A stretch of DNA of 64,000 bases from Tunturibacter gelidoferens (GTDB taxonomy: Bacteria; Acidobacteriota; Terriglobia; Terriglobales; Acidobacteriaceae), in the NCBI RefSeq assembly GCF_040358255.1, contig NZ_CP132938.1:2914001-2978000 (forward strand). The letters are read 5' to 3'. The notes under the pieces were generated by a model. That model was not told the DNA's origin, searched no databases, and saw only the letters and a program-made list of their open reading frames with translations. Of the stretch, positions 46,167 through 55,542 are shown piece by piece. The position numbers were made by a program, and so were the translations under genes. Each line of letters begins with the position of its first letter. Position 1 is the stretch's first letter.

Positions 46167-46740
46167 GGCTCTGTTGCAAATTCGGGCGTTGCCGGGCTGT
46201 GTCCCAGACTTGCCCTACCCATGCGTCAAGCAGGTTGGAGTTCGAGTTTTTCACCGATGGCTGCGACGGCCTCCGCGAGCGCACTGGCCCCGATGCCGAA
46301 CGAGCGTTCTACGATGCGCGCCTCGCCGCGGATGTCCTGCGTGAGGTTGAACATTGCCGCCTGGCCCTTGCGTAGGGCACGCATTACCTCAAATCCCATG
46401 ATGGTCGCGTAGGCGGTCTTCAGGGTTTTGAAACCCGCACTGGACGGATCAACTGCTTCAGCTTGCCATGATCGGCCTCGACGACATTGTTCAGATACTT
46501 GACTTGTCGATGCACCGTTTTCTCAGGACATTTGCCTTCGACCTTCAGTTCTGAAATCGCGATTCCGTAGGTCGGCGCTTTGTCGGTGTTGATAATCTCC
46601 GGCTTCTCCCAATCCTTCAAACCATTCAGCGCTTTGCCGAGAAAGCGCTTCGCCGCTTTGGCGTTCCGTGTCGGCGAGAGATAGAAATCAATCGTGTTTC
46701 CAAGCTCGTCGAGCGCTCGATACAGATAGATCTGTCACTT
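46167..46740 (-). mobile_element. IS6-family element, right part lost
   Basis: GGCTCTGTTGCAAA at 46167-46180 is an IS6 terminal repeat. The minus-strand transposase runs from 46740 ('QIYLYRALDELGNTIDFYLS') through 'EIINTDKAPTYGIAI' (catalytic Asp) and 'YLNNVVEADHGKLKQLIRPV' (Glu), then one missing base near 46435 shifts to 'GFKTLKTAYATIMGFEVMRA' and ends at TGA 46226-46228. The N-terminal third and the other inverted repeat are missing. Confidence 0.82.
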
Positions 46741-47115
46741 TCAGAGTTATTTGGCGTAGTTTTTCAGAGCTATTTGTCGTAGTGATTGCTTTCCGTCGGA
46801 CCACGAGCCAGATAGAACCCTCTATAAACATGTCCGCAGTCCACCGGTAGTCAACTACTTACCCGCGGCAGACCATCTTTCGACCTCTGGCGAAGGGACG
46901 CCTCGAGCTTCTACATTGTCCGGCAACACCCAGCGGGTACGCCAAATAGGTGTGAAATTTCACGCCATTTAGCGATCAAAGCTACACCCCTGAGCTCCTC
47001 AAACCCAAACGTATTGACGCAACCCGCCTCATCAAAAATGAGCAAGTTCCTCGCCTCCTAACCTTCGCCAAAGATTTGTTGTAGGATGCCCTAACTATTC
47101 CGCAGGAGGTGCACC
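46741..47115. other. Non-coding stretch
   Basis: Between the IS6 remnant and the membrane-protein gene. Nothing recognisable except the strong ribosome site aggagg at its right end. Confidence 0.45.
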
Positions 47116-47580
47116 GTGCAGCATTCTCCCGAAAAGCCACAACAGGTATTAGAGACTAGAGACAAGCAATCTCTCTTTGATCGTGCCAGGGCGACCGCTG
47201 TTGAACTTGCACGCCTTATTCTCACGCTCGCCACTGGAATCATCGGAGCGCTTTCCCTGGCGGCCATGCACGCGCCCCCAAACGGCTTTACCTCGAACGA
47301 GAAAATCCTCATCCGCACCGCGTTGATTTGCCTCGTGCTCACAGTAGCTTGTGCTCTCAGCGGGGTTGCCGCAGATTCCGCTTCGGACAGCAGTTGGGGT
47401 TGGGCTCTCTACCACAACGAACACAACGATAAAGGCCAGTGGCACAAGAAACGTAATCAATGGAGGCAGGTGCGGAAGATTCTCTTCATAATCGTTGTGC
47501 TCGGTTTCATCGCCGGCATCACATGCGCGGGGTTGCTGATTCTCGCACTCGTCGCTGCTCCAATCAAGATTGCGGCTTGA
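47116..47580 (+). CDS. Hypothetical three-helix membrane protein
   Basis: 154 residues from GTG preceded by a near-perfect 'aggaggtgcacc'. Three hydrophobic segments are visible: 'LARLILTLATGIIGALSLAA', 'ALICLVLTVACALSGVAADS' and 'ILFIIVVLGFIAGITCAGLL'. The cytoplasmic or periplasmic loop between the second and third is polar (WALYHNEHNDKGQWHKKRNQ). No family is recognised. It sits among mobile debris but has good coding signals. Confidence 0.65.
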   Translation: MQHSPEKPQQVLETRDKQSLFDRARATAVELARLILTLATGIIGALSLAAMHAPPNGFTSNEKILIRTALICLVLTVACALSGVAADSASDSSWGWALYHNEHNDKGQWHKKRNQWRQVRKILFIIVVLGFIAGITCAGLLILALVAAPIKIAA

Positions 47581-47781
47581 GCGTATCTGGCGTCTGTACT
47601 GATGCCCACCTCCGTCGGACACGGACTCTGGGTCATGGCAAAACCGACACCGGCGGAATGATCGGGAACCTGATCCTGAAGCACACGAAGAAAGACGTAC
47701 AACCGGATTCTATACAACCTGGTTGAGTGGCAGAAGAGGAGCCTGCCGTTACGGACAGGCCCTCGATTGAATCGGGGTTAG

Positions 47782-49743
47782 TTAGGGGTTGGTCAGGGTG
47801 GGGAGCTCGATGAAGGTGGGTTGGGTGGTGGAGTGGAAGATGGTCTGGGTGGCTGGGCGGTAGTCGGAGGGTTGGGCGAGGAAGATGCTGGGGACGAAGG
47901 TCTGGGGGTTGCGGTCGTAGAGGGGGAACCACGAGGACTGGACCTGGACCATGATGCGATGGCCGGGGATGAAGACGTGGTAGGCGTTGGGCAGGTTGAA
48001 ACGGTAGGTTTCGGGCGTGTTGGCGGGGATGGCGTGGGGGGTGGAGAGGGATTCGCGGTAGCGGCCGCGGAAGATGTCGGCGGCGATCATGAGCTGGTAG
48101 CCGCCCATGTGTGGGTCTCCGGGGACTTCATCGGGGTAGACGTCGATGAGCTTGACGACCCAGTCGGAGTCTGTGCCGGAGGTGGCGGCGATGAGGTTGG
48201 CAATGGGCTCGCCGGCGACGGCGATGGGGGCGGTGAGGACGTCGGAGGTGAAGACGGCGACATCGGTGCGTCCGGACTGCTCGATCTGGGACTGGGCGAG
48301 CCAGTTGGCCCAGCCGTTGTCGGGCTCGTAGCCGGCGGTGCGTGAGGGGCGGGGCCGGTAGGGCACGGGTTTGGCGGGGTCGGAGACGTAGGCGGTGGAG
48401 GGGACTTCGGCGGCGGTGGGCTCATTGAGGCTGAGGAGGCCGTCTGCGTGGAGGTAGAGTTTGGTGGTTTTTTTGGCGAGGGGCCAGTACGGGACGCCCT
48501 GCCACTTGTTGGCTCCTGTCTGGTAGGCGGTAACGGGCGGGATGGGTTTTGGGTTAGCGGGCGGGGTGTCCTGAAGGTAGCTGGCGAGATAGGGTCCGAG
48601 GACGGTCTGTCGCCACCAGTAGCTTGGGTCGGCGGGGAGTTTGAGCTGGCCGAGGGTAGTGCCATCGTCGATGGCTCCGCCGTGGTGCCAGGGGCCGATG
48701 GTGAGGGAGACCATGTTGTTTTTGTCGAGGGGTTTGATGGCCTTGTAGACGGCCATGGCGCCGTAGATGTCTTCAGCGTCCCAGAGAGAGTGGACGAGCA
48801 TGATGGGGAAGGTTGGGGGTTGTTTGGCGTACTGGGCGGCGAGGATCTTGTCAACGGCTTGGTCCTGCCAGAACTCGTCGTAGGCGGGGTGGGCGAGGAC
48901 TTTGCGCCAGAAGCCCATCTGGTCGAGGCCGCGCTCCTTTGCGAGGGCTTCGGCGGAGCCGGCGCGCATGAACATGGCGTAGTCGTCCCAGTTGCTGGTG
49001 GGCCATTTGTAGCCGTTGGCGCGGGAGCCGTCCTGCTCGTAGATGTAGGACATGTTTTGCTGGCGGAAGGCTCCGTTGTGGAACCAGTCGTCGCCGCGCC
49101 AGCCGTCGACCATGGGGTTCATTGGGACGGCGACTTTGAGGGCGGGGTGTGGGTTGACAAGGGCGGCGAGGGTGGTGAAGCCGTCATAGGAGATGCCGAT
49201 GATGCCGACCTTCTGGTTGGATTCGGGGACGTTTTTGATGAGCCAGTCGATGGTGTCGTAGGTGTCGGTGGCGTGGTCGACGGGAGTGGGGTTTAGGGGG
49301 CCGAGGAAGGGACGGTTCATGACGTAGTCGCCTTCGGAGCCGTATTTTCCGCGGATGTCCTGAATGACGCGGATGTAGCCGCCCTGGACGATGACGTCGG
49401 TGGCGTTGTCGTATCCGTAGAGCGAGGACCCGAGGTGGGTGGACTGCGCGTTGGTGGTGAGGGCCTCGGCGGAGTAGGGGGTGCGGGTGAGGACGATGCC
49501 GGCTTTGTGGTTGGGCGTGGCGGTTTTGGGGACGACGATGATGGTGTTGAGGCGGACGCCGTCGCGCATGGGGATCATGACGGTGCGACGGCTATAGTCG
49601 GCGAGGTCTACGGGGATGTTGACAGTGGCGGGGGTTTCTGAGGGGAGTTGCGGGTATTTGGGGGTTTGGGAGAGGGCGAAGGACAAAGACAAACTCAGTG
49701 CGCAAAGGACGCAAAGAAGGCGCAAAGGACGCGAGACAGGCAT
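47782..49743 (-). CDS. Exported CocE/NonD-family hydrolase
   Basis: 653 residues from the ATG of a signal peptide (MPVSRPLRLLCVLCALSLSL); the longer frame adds 14 non-signal residues. It belongs to the X-Pro dipeptidyl-peptidase S15/cocaine-esterase family including alpha-amino-acid ester hydrolases and glutaryl acylases. Visible are 'SRRTVMIPMRDGVRLNTIIV', 'NATDVIVQGGYIRVIQDIRG', the nucleophile in 'VGIIGISYDGFTTLAALVNP' near residue 185, the acid in 'LVHSLWDAEDIYGAM', and His in 'IGPWHHGG', followed by a C-terminal jelly-roll ('HVFIPGHRIMVQVQSSWFPL'). It likely cleaves esters or amides outside the cytoplasm. GC-rich antisense frames are shadows. Confidence 0.92.
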   Translation of the reverse strand: MPVSRPLRLLCVLCALSLSLSFALSQTPKYPQLPSETPATVNIPVDLADYSRRTVMIPMRDGVRLNTIIVVPKTATPNHKAGIVLTRTPYSAEALTTNAQSTHLGSSLYGYDNATDVIVQGGYIRVIQDIRGKYGSEGDYVMNRPFLGPLNPTPVDHATDTYDTIDWLIKNVPESNQKVGIIGISYDGFTTLAALVNPHPALKVAVPMNPMVDGWRGDDWFHNGAFRQQNMSYIYEQDGSRANGYKWPTSNWDDYAMFMRAGSAEALAKERGLDQMGFWRKVLAHPAYDEFWQDQAVDKILAAQYAKQPPTFPIMLVHSLWDAEDIYGAMAVYKAIKPLDKNNMVSLTIGPWHHGGAIDDGTTLGQLKLPADPSYWWRQTVLGPYLASYLQDTPPANPKPIPPVTAYQTGANKWQGVPYWPLAKKTTKLYLHADGLLSLNEPTAAEVPSTAYVSDPAKPVPYRPRPSRTAGYEPDNGWANWLAQSQIEQSGRTDVAVFTSDVLTAPIAVAGEPIANLIAATSGTDSDWVVKLIDVYPDEVPGDPHMGGYQLMIAADIFRGRYRESLSTPHAIPANTPETYRFNLPNAYHVFIPGHRIMVQVQSSWFPLYDRNPQTFVPSIFLAQPSDYRPATQTIFHSTTQPTFIELPTLTNP

Positions 49744-49781
49744 GGTGGGTTCCTCTTGGGGGAGATGTTGAGAGGATACCT

Positions 49782-49880
49782 TCAAAGCCCTAAGTTGTCG
49801 TTTACGGCGATCTCGATATCCTGTTCCGAGCCCAGGTACCGTTCCGTCGTATGGATGGTGGCCTTGATGGAGTCACTACA
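49782..49880 (-). pseudogene. Tail of a tyrosine recombinase
   Basis: The minus-strand frame ends 'ATIHTTERYLGSEQDIEIAV' followed by NDNLGL, the C-terminal box with the nucleophile Tyr and the typical tail of a XerC-like plasmid or transposon integrase. Nothing upstream in the frame fits. A short leftover beside the IS110 element. Confidence 0.6.
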
Positions 49881-50092
49881 CCAAACGTCAAAAATCGTGC
49901 GATAAGAAATAGGGCTCACTGATTGAGGCCGCAAAGGGTCGTAGTGCTCGCTTGAACAAGAAGAGATTTGTCCGCGTGGTTGACGGCCGGCGCCTCTGAC
50001 CCGTCCCTTCTGAGAGACGGAGCACCGGGAACATTGACGGTCGCCCGGGCCGCCACGCATGAGAAAGGACATTGTTCTGAGAATAGGCAGCT

Positions 50093-51328
50093 CTACTCGA
50101 CGGCAAACGTGTTGTATCCGAGCTTCTTCAGGCAACGTATATGGTGCTGAGCACGTTCGACATTCCGGTCGTCCCGCGTGATGGCAGGATCTTCTCGGTA
50201 GGGCATCTTTGCTGAGAGAACTGCGTGGATGGTCTTGAGGAGCGTGTGTCCGAGTGCCACGATGGCCCGCTTGTTTCCGCAGCGGGTTCTCAAGGCGTGG
50301 TAGCGTGACTGCAGCCGCGATCCCCTTCGGTTGGTGGCGGCCCATGCGCTCTGCGTCAGCGTTGTTTTGAGCCAGACGTTTCCCCGGTTCGTACGAACGC
50401 TCTTCTTGACGCCCGCACTCTCGTGGTTCGCCGGACATAGCCCGGACCAGGAGCTGAGTTGCGCTGCTGTAGGGAACTGTTCCATGTCAGCGCCTATCTC
50501 GGCTAGTATGCTGGCGGCGGATTCTTCCTTGATACCTGGAATGCTCTGGAGCAGATGGAACGCTTCGGCTAGTGCTGGGTCTTCCATGCGCCGTCGGATC
50601 TCCTGATTGAGCGCCTCAACCTCCTGGTCCAGGAACTCAAGATGACGGAGCGCATGCCGAATGAGGAACCGCTGATGGCCGCTCAACCGATGATCGGCAA
50701 CAGAAGCCACTATTTGCGGAATCTTCTCTCGGGCCTTCTTCTTGGCCAGATTGGCAATCTGCTCTGCGGTCATTTGACCATCGAGAAGCGCTGCGAGCAT
50801 CAGTTTGCCTGACACACAGAAGACGTCTGACAACACGTCACCAAGTTTGACGTTCGCATCTTCAAGCACCTTCTGAACCCGGTTCCGCTCCCTTGAGTTC
50901 TCCCCGATCAGCTGCCTCCGCCGACGCGTAAGGTCTCGCAGTTCACGAATTGCGAGCGGCGGGATGAAGCTTGGCCGGATCATGCCATGACGAAGCAGAT
51001 GGGCCAACCATCGGCTATCGTTAGGATCGGTCTTGTGTCCACGCCTATTTTGCACGTCCGCGGCGTTCGCCAGGATCACGTGGACGCAGGCCTCAAGCAG
51101 ATTGAATACCGGCTTCCAGTAGTAGCTTCCGGTGCTCTCCATCACGGCGTGGGTGCAACCTTCAGCGACCAGCCATTCGGCGAGCCGCTGAAGCTCGCTC
51201 ACAATCGTGCCAAACTTCTTGATCTGCGTGCGGGGTTCATCTTTTGCGCCGCCGGTCATGACGCAGACCACGACGAACTTCTTACCAACATCGATGCCGG
51301 CACATCGCTCGATAATCGCTTCGATCAT
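50093..51328 (-). CDS. IS110-family transposase, complete
   Basis: 411 residues with both expected domains. The RuvC-like N-terminal part shows the DEDD residues in 'CAGIDVGKKFVVVCVM', 'CTHAVMESTGSYYW' and 'GHKTDPNDSRWLAHLLRHG'. A coiled middle leads to the Transposase_20 domain with 'LLQSIPGIKEESAASILAEI' and the catalytic Ser region 'AAQLSSWSGLCPANHESAGV'. There is no frameshift or stop, so it may be active. IS110 elements lack ordinary inverted repeats and use an RNA guide from a non-coding end; the upstream 230 bases are a candidate (separate entry). Confidence 0.92.
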   Translation of the reverse strand: MIEAIIERCAGIDVGKKFVVVCVMTGGAKDEPRTQIKKFGTIVSELQRLAEWLVAEGCTHAVMESTGSYYWKPVFNLLEACVHVILANAADVQNRRGHKTDPNDSRWLAHLLRHGMIRPSFIPPLAIRELRDLTRRRRQLIGENSRERNRVQKVLEDANVKLGDVLSDVFCVSGKLMLAALLDGQMTAEQIANLAKKKAREKIPQIVASVADHRLSGHQRFLIRHALRHLEFLDQEVEALNQEIRRRMEDPALAEAFHLLQSIPGIKEESAASILAEIGADMEQFPTAAQLSSWSGLCPANHESAGVKKSVRTNRGNVWLKTTLTQSAWAATNRRGSRLQSRYHALRTRCGNKRAIVALGHTLLKTIHAVLSAKMPYREDPAITRDDRNVERAQHHIRCLKKLGYNTFAVE

Positions 51329-51807
51329 CTACTCCTCCAGTGCGGACAAGCAGCCGGCGGCGGGTTGGGCATATTGTTCTACGGGCTCAGAAGAGGCGCC
51401 AGTCAGGTGTACGTGAGCCACCGGCGGGTCAGATTATCATTCGGGGTCGAACCACCAATAAGTCCGCGACCCTTTACCTGTTCGCACCTGAAGTCTCCAC
51501 CCCACCGAGGCTTTACGTCAACGTAAACCCTTCTCATCCTCAGGTGCGGCCGCACTGCGGCCATCGATGATTATCATGCGTGAAAACTTTAGTTTTTAAA
51601 ATCGTTCGCGAACTATTTGCACTTTTCCTGGAGGTGTGTACTTTGGACTGGTCTCGGGCAGTGTCTCAGTTTAGATTTCGGGAATAGTGGTAAGGGGACG
51701 GGATGCTTACAACGAACCTTATCCAAAAGCGGCTGCCTGCCATCTGTTAAAGACCTTATAACCCGCCATAGACGGCGTCGCGGTTGCCGCGGCGCAAGGA
51801 GAATCAG
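51329..51807. other. Non-coding stretch, possible IS110 left end with guide RNA
   Basis: About 480 bases with no supported gene, beginning at the transposase start. For IS110-group elements the long non-coding end upstream of the transposase encodes the bridge RNA. I cannot place the element boundary or the RNA structure by eye. Confidence 0.3.
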
Positions 51808-52734
51808 ATGACAAATACTCCCATCCCAGCCTCTCTCGGTCGTCCCAACCGCTCCTTCACCTGCGAAGACCTGCAAAAGAAGGAGAATCGCGTAAACTTG
51901 GAACTCTTCGGCGCGCACGGCATTCCCGAATTCTGGAAGCCATTTTGCGACTTCCTCGACATTCCCCATTCTGCTTGGCTTACCAGAGAGGTGGTCGCCG
52001 GGACAGACGGTCGCCCCGACTTCATTCTGAATGGCGTAGGGCCGACCGAGAGCTGCGTCGAGGTCGAGCTTGACGGACGACCGGATGAGCCGCAACTGGG
52101 GCGCTATCGGAAGCGTTACTTCCGAGTGATCTGTGTTGTCGGAAAACGTGGTGGCCTGCGCGAACAGCCGAGCCTAGAGGAAGTGGCTGTGCTGGCGAGG
52201 TCGGTTGCCAAGAAACTCCAAGATACGAACCGGCCGGCGATGGCGGTGCTCGACCATCTCGCTGACGCAATAGACGATGCCCTGAACGGATTCAAAGGAC
52301 ACGCTTCTGTCCAGCCGATTCCCGCCCACCTGCGAGATATACCTTGGCTTAAGATCGCTGCAGAGCCCTTGTTGCGCCTGCAACGAGCGGGCTACGTGCA
52401 GAATCGAACGACCTCCAGCCTGTCGCTGTCTCTCCAACTGGAACGGGTTCCCTGCCTGTACGGCAAGCGTCTCGCGCTGCTCACCCAGCGAGACCCCGCA
52501 GTTGTACACATTCCCGGACCGCGGGAGATGGAGCGAGTTTTCGACGGGGCATTCGAGGAGGTCACGATGGCGTGGAACGAAATGCTCAACCACGTCATGC
52601 CGCACTGGCGAATCCACCTGGACGGGAATAAGCGGATCTGCATGGAAACCCAAGATTTCGAGCGCGATGCCGAGAGGTTCGCTGGAGTATTCGACCTGCT
52701 GGCTGAGCTAATTCTGTCGACGGACCTAGTTTAA
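51808..52734 (+). CDS. Hypothetical protein with PD-(D/E)XK-like nuclease motif
   Basis: 308 residues from ATG with 'aaggagaatcag' upstream (a longer frame starts at 51784 without such a site). Residues near 75-110 read 'GTDGRPDFILNGVG' then 'SCVEVELDGRPDEPQLGRYR', that is, a PD followed by E-x-E and a Q-x-x-R/Y, which resembles the core of PD-(D/E)XK nucleases though the usual Lys is not evident. The rest ('LQRAGYVQNRTTSSLSLSLQ', 'HWRIHLDGNKRICMETQDFE') is unfamiliar. No signal or membrane segment. Position in a defence-like island fits a nuclease; this is a hypothesis. Confidence 0.6.
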   Translation: MTNTPIPASLGRPNRSFTCEDLQKKENRVNLELFGAHGIPEFWKPFCDFLDIPHSAWLTREVVAGTDGRPDFILNGVGPTESCVEVELDGRPDEPQLGRYRKRYFRVICVVGKRGGLREQPSLEEVAVLARSVAKKLQDTNRPAMAVLDHLADAIDDALNGFKGHASVQPIPAHLRDIPWLKIAAEPLLRLQRAGYVQNRTTSSLSLSLQLERVPCLYGKRLALLTQRDPAVVHIPGPREMERVFDGAFEEVTMAWNEMLNHVMPHWRIHLDGNKRICMETQDFERDAERFAGVFDLLAELILSTDLV

Positions 52735-53113
52735 TTGTTTCGATGTGATGGAGACGCCGTTGGGCTCGGGTGCGTGAGGACGACGATGGCAGGGGCGAGC
52801 TCGCTTGTGCTTACCGACGCTGGGCGGCATTCACTCAGATGACAATGGGCGTCCGTAAACGAGGTGCCCAAAAAGTCGCCCGGAAAGGCGGGAACGAGTC
52901 GTGAGCGGAGCTTCAAACTGAGACACTACCCAAGAACGAGAAGTTGAGGAACGGCAAGCCACACTTGCCGTTCTGCCTCAGTACCTGTGGACGCACAGTT
53001 GGCTTCCGATGCTGTCATGCGAGATCAGCTAAAATGGCGGTAGATTAATCTCAGGCATCTATCTTTCTTGCGTATCCTCATTTGGAAAAGGTGCGCGAGT
53101 TTGGCCTGCCGAA
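52735..53113. other. Non-coding stretch
   Basis: No recognisable gene or element. Confidence 0.4.
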
Positions 53114-53299
53114 GTGAGGATGAGCAGGATGTTGGGCAAGATCGTACATTCAGTTTTTGGAAAGAGCTTGGGCAAGCGATCCTCCAAAGCCGCCCAGAGT
53201 ACCCCGATGTTCTGGAAGCACGGAAAACGTGCCGCTCATCATACGGCCACGTATATTGCAAAGAAGGCCAGCATCAAGGGGATTCGATTTCCTAAATAG
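53114..53299 (+). CDS. Possible small basic protein
   Basis: An open frame of up to 61 residues (start 53114, 53120 or 53129), highly basic: 'VHSVFGKSLGKRSSKAAQST' and 'HTATYIAKKASIKGIRFPK'. It lies before the coiled-coil protein on the same strand. There is weak ribosome-site support (gagg upstream of 53129). It could be chance. Confidence 0.25.
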   Translation: MRMSRMLGKIVHSVFGKSLGKRSSKAAQSTPMFWKHGKRAAHHTATYIAKKASIKGIRFPK

Positions 53300-53385
53300 G
53301 GCGGAACCATTGGTTGAGTCCTCAACGGTTAGATTGTTAGATGTGCGCACACCGGGGCGCCAGCTAGCAAGAGGTCGGTGTCTAA

Positions 53386-54675
53386 GTGGATCATTTGGGC
53401 TTGTACGTTGCACTTGGTGTGATTTTAATTCTGGCAATTGGGATCCTGTCCTTCCTAGCGGGCCGAACCTTAACCAGCCGGAGAGCGGAATCGAAACTTA
53501 CGATCCCTTACGAGTCGAGCACAACCGTATCCCCCAATCCGCCGTTGCCTCAAAGCTCGTCACCCGCTTTCTTGGCGCGTGAGTTGTTCTTCGGACCCAC
53601 CCAAGAAACGCCGCTCATTAGCGTTTCGTGCATAAAGTCACCGACCTTCGGATCACGGGGCCGAGACGTGCTTCCGACCGAAATAGATGCTGGGCGCTTG
53701 AATGCACTTGCACAGATTTTGCCGACAGTATTGGAAGGGATGAGCCGACATGGGGGCACGTGGATGCGCGTGGTCGTAAACGGCCAGCTTGAATCAAGCG
53801 GCGAAGGCCTGCTGCTACCGTTTGTTCGAGACAACCACGGTCGCATAAAGGAATTAGCGCGGCTTGATCCCGGTAGCGTCACGGCGGTCGCGAATGCCGC
53901 AGCATTCTGGCAAATTGCCTCTGTCATCGTTGCGCAAAAGCAGTTGGCAGATATTAGCGCGAAGCTGTCGGCAATCCTTAGCACACTTGACGAAATTAAA
54001 GCCTTCTTGGAAGCAGAACGTAGAGCGAAGATCACTGGTTCACTCGACTACTTGAAGCAATTGGTGGCATGCATCAAAGCGGGAGAAATACCTGCACCAG
54101 CTACGCAACAGATCGAGAACATTGAACTTGAGCTATTAACCATCCAGGATCATATCCTCGACGATCATCGCCGTTTGATAGAGGACGTCGAAACCTACCA
54201 AGACTCGGAGTGGTTCGGCTCAGAGGAAATGTTTAACAAACTTGGAGGCTCGCTATCAAAACTTGAAAAGCTGAATGATGTTTGGGCGTTATGCGGAAAT
54301 GTGCGAGTTCTAAATGTCCAGATCCTCTCAGCGCTGCCTTCATCCAAGGTTGTATTGCGGGAACGCCTTCGGAGCATCAGAGTCAAAAGTGAAGCTCTGC
54401 ATGGAAATGGCGGCATCAAAGAGCGCGTCAATGCCGCTATAGAGCCTAAGATCGAGAAAATTGAGTCGATGTTCAACCGGCAGACAACGATCGATACACG
54501 GAGAAACGAAATCCGGCAGAGGTTGTCGAATGTCATGGATTCTTATGAACATCATCGCCAGAATATCGATCCGCAGTTGACAAGTCTTGAGACGGTCGGG
54601 CAGCGGCTTCCGATACAGTTGGAAGCAAAGGTCGAACATGGCAAGGTTGTTGCTTTGAAACAGCTGCCAGCGTGA
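53386..54675 (+). CDS. Membrane-anchored coiled-coil protein of unknown function
   Basis: 429 residues from GTG. An N-terminal membrane helix ('LYVALGVILILAIGILSFLA') is followed by a proline-rich linker, a globular stretch with 'MSRHGGTWMRVVVNGQLESS' and 'AAFWQIASVIVAQKQLADIS', and long helical coiled coil ('AKLSAILSTLDEIKAFLEAE', 'ERVNAAIEPKIEKIESMFNR', 'EIRQRLSNVMDSYEHHRQNI'). The AKLSAIL/EIKAFLE region resembles helper segments seen in bacterial defence or stress proteins, but I cannot name a family. Base composition is lower in GC than the neighbours, hinting at transfer. Confidence 0.65.
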   Translation: MDHLGLYVALGVILILAIGILSFLAGRTLTSRRAESKLTIPYESSTTVSPNPPLPQSSSPAFLARELFFGPTQETPLISVSCIKSPTFGSRGRDVLPTEIDAGRLNALAQILPTVLEGMSRHGGTWMRVVVNGQLESSGEGLLLPFVRDNHGRIKELARLDPGSVTAVANAAAFWQIASVIVAQKQLADISAKLSAILSTLDEIKAFLEAERRAKITGSLDYLKQLVACIKAGEIPAPATQQIENIELELLTIQDHILDDHRRLIEDVETYQDSEWFGSEEMFNKLGGSLSKLEKLNDVWALCGNVRVLNVQILSALPSSKVVLRERLRSIRVKSEALHGNGGIKERVNAAIEPKIEKIESMFNRQTTIDTRRNEIRQRLSNVMDSYEHHRQNIDPQLTSLETVGQRLPIQLEAKVEHGKVVALKQLPA

Positions 54676-54849
54676 GCGAACCTGGGTGTAATCAACTGAA
54701 AACGCCTTCCTAATGCAAAGGAGACTTGGCACGCCGTAACCAAGCTCATCTTAGGAATATCTTCTTGAGAACTCGCAAGACGACGGTGACGCTCCCTCCC
54801 ACGATCACCGTAAACAGATAAGCAAGCCAAAACATGTGTCTGTCCTCCA

Positions 54850-55131
54850 GTGTGGCTTCGTCCTCACGACCCCACGAGACCTGTAACCACACTTAAGACC
54901 GCCTGGAAGAACGTTCGGAAGAATGCGGGTGTGACCGGCAGATGGCACGACCATCGCCATACGATCATCGCGGAGCTGGCAGAAAACGGAGCGGGTGAGG
55001 AGACCATTCGGGAAATTGTGGGCCATGTCTCGAAGGAAGTGCTCAGGGACTATCTCCACGTCCGGATGAAGGCCAAACGCGATGCGTTGGAGAAAATCGT
55101 GACGAAATCATCAGAACAAAAAAGATCCTGA
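54850..55131 (+). pseudogene. Tyrosine recombinase C-terminal fragment
   Basis: The frame shows 'LKTAWKNVRKNAGVTGRWHD' with HRHT (catalytic His/Arg box), 'TIREIVGHVSKEVLRDYLHV' (late His and nucleophile Tyr) and 'RMKAKRDALEKIV'. The N-terminal and the first catalytic Arg are missing upstream of about 54880. It is followed by an excisionase-like gene, as in integrative elements. Confidence 0.75.
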
Positions 55132-55258
55132 GGAAGAAGTTGAAAACTGACGCATCCGAATTTGACGGAGATATCAGCCCGGCCTAAGTTCCTTCTTGCA
55201 AGCCGGTCATCCTGCGGAAACAGGGGGTACGGATATTTCTCAGAGCGGCGAGGACATC

Positions 55259-55420
55259 ATGGAGTCACTTCTCACAGAAACTGAGGTTTCAGAACATACG
55301 AAGGTAAGCCTTGCTTGTTTAAGGCGGTGGCGGCTTCGCAAGATAGGGCCACGGTTTGTGAAGGTCGGTCCTCTGATCGCCGGTGAGGTCCTGCCAAAGG
55401 CAGCCTGGCAGCGGGGGTGA
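55259..55420 (+). CDS. Excisionase-like MerR/HTH protein
   Basis: 53 residues from ATG ('gcgaggacatc' upstream) with 'LLTETEVSEHTKVSLACLRR' and 'WRLRKIGPRFVKVGPLI', the winged-helix HTH of excisionase/AlpA-type proteins, which normally continues 'RYRPEDV'. Here the frame goes to 'AGEVLPKAAWQRG', so a frameshift has probably replaced the last residues. It might still bind DNA. Position after an integrase remnant fits an element's excisionase. Confidence 0.6.
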   Translation: MESLLTETEVSEHTKVSLACLRRWRLRKIGPRFVKVGPLIAGEVLPKAAWQRG

Positions 55421-55542
55421 AGGATCATGTAGATTCCTTCACCTCGCGTCGCTTGTCCTGGTGGCGGTCCAAGAGCGCCGGATACTCAGGCAGCTCGACT
55501 CTTCTGATACTTTAGATTCTGAAACTCCGGGTTGTACAAACA

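Noticed and set aside
48448..49296. 282-codon plus-strand ORF opposite the CocE-type hydrolase
   Set aside because: Low-complexity G/V/E-rich antisense frame.
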